Source: Clostridia bacterium (GTDB taxonomy: Bacteria; Bacillota; Clostridia; Christensenellales; Pumilibacteraceae). From it: a stretch of DNA of 5,849 nt. Location: the NCBI GenBank assembly GCA_900767465.1, contig CAAGAW010000032.1:1-5849 (forward strand), in the 5' to 3' direction. The first letter of the stretch is position 1. Each line of letters begins with the position of its first letter. Below, in pieces: positions 4,430-5,849 of this stretch. The notes below the pieces were generated by a model, which was not told the origin of the DNA, made no database searches, and saw only the letters and a list, made by a program, of their open reading frames with translations. Position numbers and translations under genes: made by a program.

Positions 4430-5404
4430 TTATAAAACCGCACAAAGAAGCATCAGAAGCGGAATCGTAATCACGCTCAGCGCGGTGGTTATCACCGACG
4501 TTTTTACCGCCGTTTCGCGGTCGCCGTCGAACATTTCGGCAAACGACAACGTGAGCGCCGCCGACGGCATAGCCATCGCTATATAGATCGAAATTATGAC
4601 GCCGTTGTCCGTTTGCGGAAAAAGCGCGTGAATCGGGTACAAAAGCGCGAACGACACAAGCGGAACGACCACAAGTTTAAGCGCGGCAGAAACGTACGCC
4701 ACCGGCGAGGTGAACAGCGATCCGAACGGGATTTCGGCGAGGCGGATTCCGAGTATTATCATACTTAGCGGCAACGTCATTCCGGCGAGATAGTTTGCGC
4801 ACGACTGTATGGGAGTGAACACAGCCGCGGGTATGTATGCCTTGAAGAAGAACAGCGGAAGCGCGGCGACGAGCGCGACCGTAGGCGGGTTAAGGAACGC
4901 GCGGCGAACGCTTACGTTGCTTTTGTCGCCCGTAATCGTGTATACGCCCAAAGTCCAACTTATAACGTTGAAACTTACGTTGATTATCGCGACGTAAATC
5001 AACATTTCGGGGTTGTTCGGGAAAAGGGCTTTTACGACCGGAATCCCCATAAATCCGACGTTGCCCATAAACGTGCATATCGTGCCTGCTCTCTTCGCTT
5101 TGTCTGTCTCTTCGTCGCCGCGAACCGCTTTGAACGCGAGTCTTGCGACCAGATACGCCGCAAGGTGAACGACAAACGAACCGAGAAGGACTATCGCCAT
5201 ATTCGGAAGCAGCGACGGGTCGTAGTCCTTTTCCATAAATCCGGACACGGTAAGGACGGGTTGCGAAACGTAGACAAGCACCGCCACGAGCGCGGCAACC
5301 GCCGAGTCGGGCAGCATTTTACGTTTACGCAGAATAACCCCCGGAACGCACAACGCCGCCATGAGTCCTACGTTTATAAGTGAGGTTAAAAAATCAACTT
5401 GCAT
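4430..5404 (-). CDS. AEC family permease (auxin efflux carrier-like)
   Basis: The 324-residue integral membrane protein fits the Mem_trans/AEC family, bacterial carriers that move small organic acids such as malate or malonate in characterised cases. About ten hydrophobic segments form two five-helix halves joined by a charged loop near 95-106 (RGDEETDKAKR). Family signatures are FMGNVGFMGIP (112-122), LNPPTVAL (171-178), PLSMIILGIRLA (212-223) and the AMPSAA segment near 278-283. The N-terminus (helix, then VILRKRKMLPD) matches the family start, so ATG 5404 is kept although no ribosome binding site precedes it. A TATAAT lies 8 bases before the ATG, suggesting a near-leaderless mRNA. The substrate cannot be told from sequence, and the neighbours, two small hypothetical proteins, give no clue. 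Confidence 0.92.
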   Translation of the reverse strand: MQVDFLTSLINVGLMAALCVPGVILRKRKMLPDSAVAALVAVLVYVSQPVLTVSGFMEKDYDPSLLPNMAIVLLGSFVVHLAAYLVARLAFKAVRGDEETDKAKRAGTICTFMGNVGFMGIPVVKALFPNNPEMLIYVAIINVSFNVISWTLGVYTITGDKSNVSVRRAFLNPPTVALVAALPLFFFKAYIPAAVFTPIQSCANYLAGMTLPLSMIILGIRLAEIPFGSLFTSPVAYVSAALKLVVVPLVSFALLYPIHALFPQTDNGVIISIYIAMAMPSAALTLSFAEMFDGDRETAVKTSVITTALSVITIPLLMLLCAVL

Positions 5405-5412
5405 ACCCGCTT

Positions 5413-5441
5413 ATTATACAACTTTCCGCCGCGGTAAGCAA
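5413..5441 (-). promoter_or_regulatory. Promoter of the AEC permease
   Basis: On the minus strand a perfect TATAAT (5413-5418) sits 17 bases from a weak -35, TTGCTT (5436-5441). The ATG follows the -10 box after only eight bases (AAGCGGGT), so the predicted leader is 0-2 bases long. Confidence 0.65.
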
Positions 5442-5500
5442 CCGTTTTAACGAAAGTTTATATTTTTTCGCAGTCAACGTTTTTTCATCGCTCCTTTCGT

Positions 5501-5529
5501 TTGACTTTTTCACCCGGCCGTGGTATAAT
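5501..5529 (+). promoter_or_regulatory. Strong promoter of the tRNA-Arg region
   Basis: TTGACT (5501-5506), a 17-base spacer ending in TGG, and TATAAT (5524-5529): a near-consensus sigma-A promoter. The expected start point is about 5536, only about 6 bases before the tRNA-like gene at 5542. No terminator hairpin with a T-run is seen before 5764, so the intact tRNA-Arg downstream is probably on the same transcript. Confidence 0.88.
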
Positions 5530-5541
5530 CGAAAGGTATTT

Positions 5542-5712
5542 GTCCGTGTACCTCAGTAGGATAGAGGAACCGCCTCCTAAGCGGTCTGCTATTCCTAATA
5601 TGAACCCTTGAAAACGGGGCAAAACTATGCAAAAACCGCTCAAAATCGTGCGTTTTGGCGATACGGCAGACGGCTAAAATAAAATTTGGTGACATAAATG
5701 GTTGCCACGGCG
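5542..5712 (+). pseudogene. tRNA-Arg(CCT)-like gene: intact 5' half, interrupted or lost 3' half
   Basis: The first 44 bases are a textbook tRNA 5' half: acceptor strand GTCCGTG (5542-5548), T8 and A9, D stem CCTC with GAGG (5551-5554, 5564-5567) around AGTAGGATA, and anticodon stem ACCGC with GCGGT around the loop CTCCTAA, anticodon CCT (5576-5578). No normal variable loop, TTCRA-type T loop or CACGGAC acceptor strand follows. Instead about 100 bases intervene, containing a possible stem CTGC/GCAG (5586-5589, 5666-5669) and a bulged hairpin at 5637-5660. Then a 5-bp hairpin with a 7-base loop (5689-5705) abuts CACGGCG (5706-5712), which pairs with five of the seven acceptor bases. It is either a decayed tRNA or a tRNA-like RNA with a huge variable region; the coordinates cover the second reading. 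No group I or II intron core was recognised. Confidence 0.55.
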
Positions 5713-5763
5713 AAAAAAGTTCGCCAAAGTGGGTATTGCTATATCCTGTAAAATTTAATATAT

Positions 5764-5838
5764 CTTTCCGTAGTTAAATGGATATAACGGCGCCCTCCTA
5801 AGGCGCAATTTCGGGTTCGACTCCCGGCGGGAAGACCA
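5764..5838 (+). tRNA. tRNA-Arg (anticodon CCT)
   Basis: A complete cloverleaf: acceptor CTTTCCG with CGGGAAG (one T-G wobble), T8 and A9, D stem GTTA with TAAC, anticodon stem GCGCC with GGCGC, loop CTCCTAA with anticodon CCT (5797-5799), variable AATT, T stem TCGGG with CCCGG, T loop TTCGACT, discriminator A and encoded CCA (5836-5838). It reads AGG codons. Bases U36-A37-A38 are the context for t6A, the modification started by the tsaC product elsewhere in the window. It lies about 230 bases downstream of the strong promoter at 5501-5529, after the broken tRNA-Arg(CCT)-like gene, with the same anticodon but clearly different stems. Confidence 0.95.
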
Positions 5839-5849
5839 AAATTTAAGGC

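Noticed and set aside
5586..5760. Group I or group II intron in the broken tRNA-Arg
   Set aside because: The anticodon loop, the known site of bacterial tRNA group I introns, is intact. No group I P7-type core (GACTAGA...TAGTCC-like) and no group II domain V was found in this stretch.
5542..5838. Integration (att) site of a mobile element between the two tRNA-Arg genes
   Set aside because: The two tRNA copies are too different to be attL/attR duplicates, only about 175 bases lie between them, and no integrase is present.

Overview
The window looks like a piece of chromosome from a low- to mid-GC Bacillota bacterium, most likely an uncultured member of the Clostridia. The reasons are the gene order sua5 (tsaC) - ywlE-like phosphatase - rpiB, which matches the Bacillus subtilis ywlC/ywlE/ywlF neighbourhood; strong AGGAGG-type ribosome binding sites; sigma-A style TTGACT/TATAAT promoters; and short hypothetical proteins of a clostridial flavour. 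This taxonomic call is an inference from gene content, not a match.

Layout. Positions 1-705 hold no credible gene: a T-rich start, several short dispersed repeats ending in a CGAAATGACAT-like core, and an 81-bp unit duplicated in tandem at 79/81 identity. A tRNA-Glu(CTC) on the minus strand follows, with its own promoter and terminator. Positions 1050-3057 are a minus-strand cluster: tsaC/sua5, then a low-molecular-weight phosphatase with the arginine-phosphatase signature, then rpiB, which also has its own promoter. A plus-strand four-helix membrane protein (3096-3809) diverges from tsaC and collides tail to tail with a small two-helix membrane protein (3806-4123, minus). Upstream on the minus strand are a 51-residue protein with a strong ribosome binding site (4191-4346) and an AEC-family permease (4430-5404). 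At the right edge a strong plus-strand promoter drives a tRNA-Arg(CCT)-like gene whose 3' half is missing or displaced, then an intact tRNA-Arg(CCT) at 5764-5838.

How the parts fit. TsaC/Sua5 makes the threonylcarbamoyl-AMP used for t6A37 on tRNAs that read ANN codons. Both tRNA-Arg(CCT) anticodon loops carry the U36-A37-A38 context suited to t6A, although the two loci are not in one operon. RpiB is central pentose-phosphate metabolism, and the phosphatase is probably protein quality control. The rest is membrane proteins of unknown role.

Most unusual points: the tRNA-Arg(CCT)-like gene, which can be folded as a tRNA with a roughly 100-nt insertion in the variable region; and two (possibly three) genes whose -10 box lies only 6-8 nt before the ATG with no ribosome binding site, suggesting leaderless mRNAs beside internal genes that have strong Shine-Dalgarno sites.
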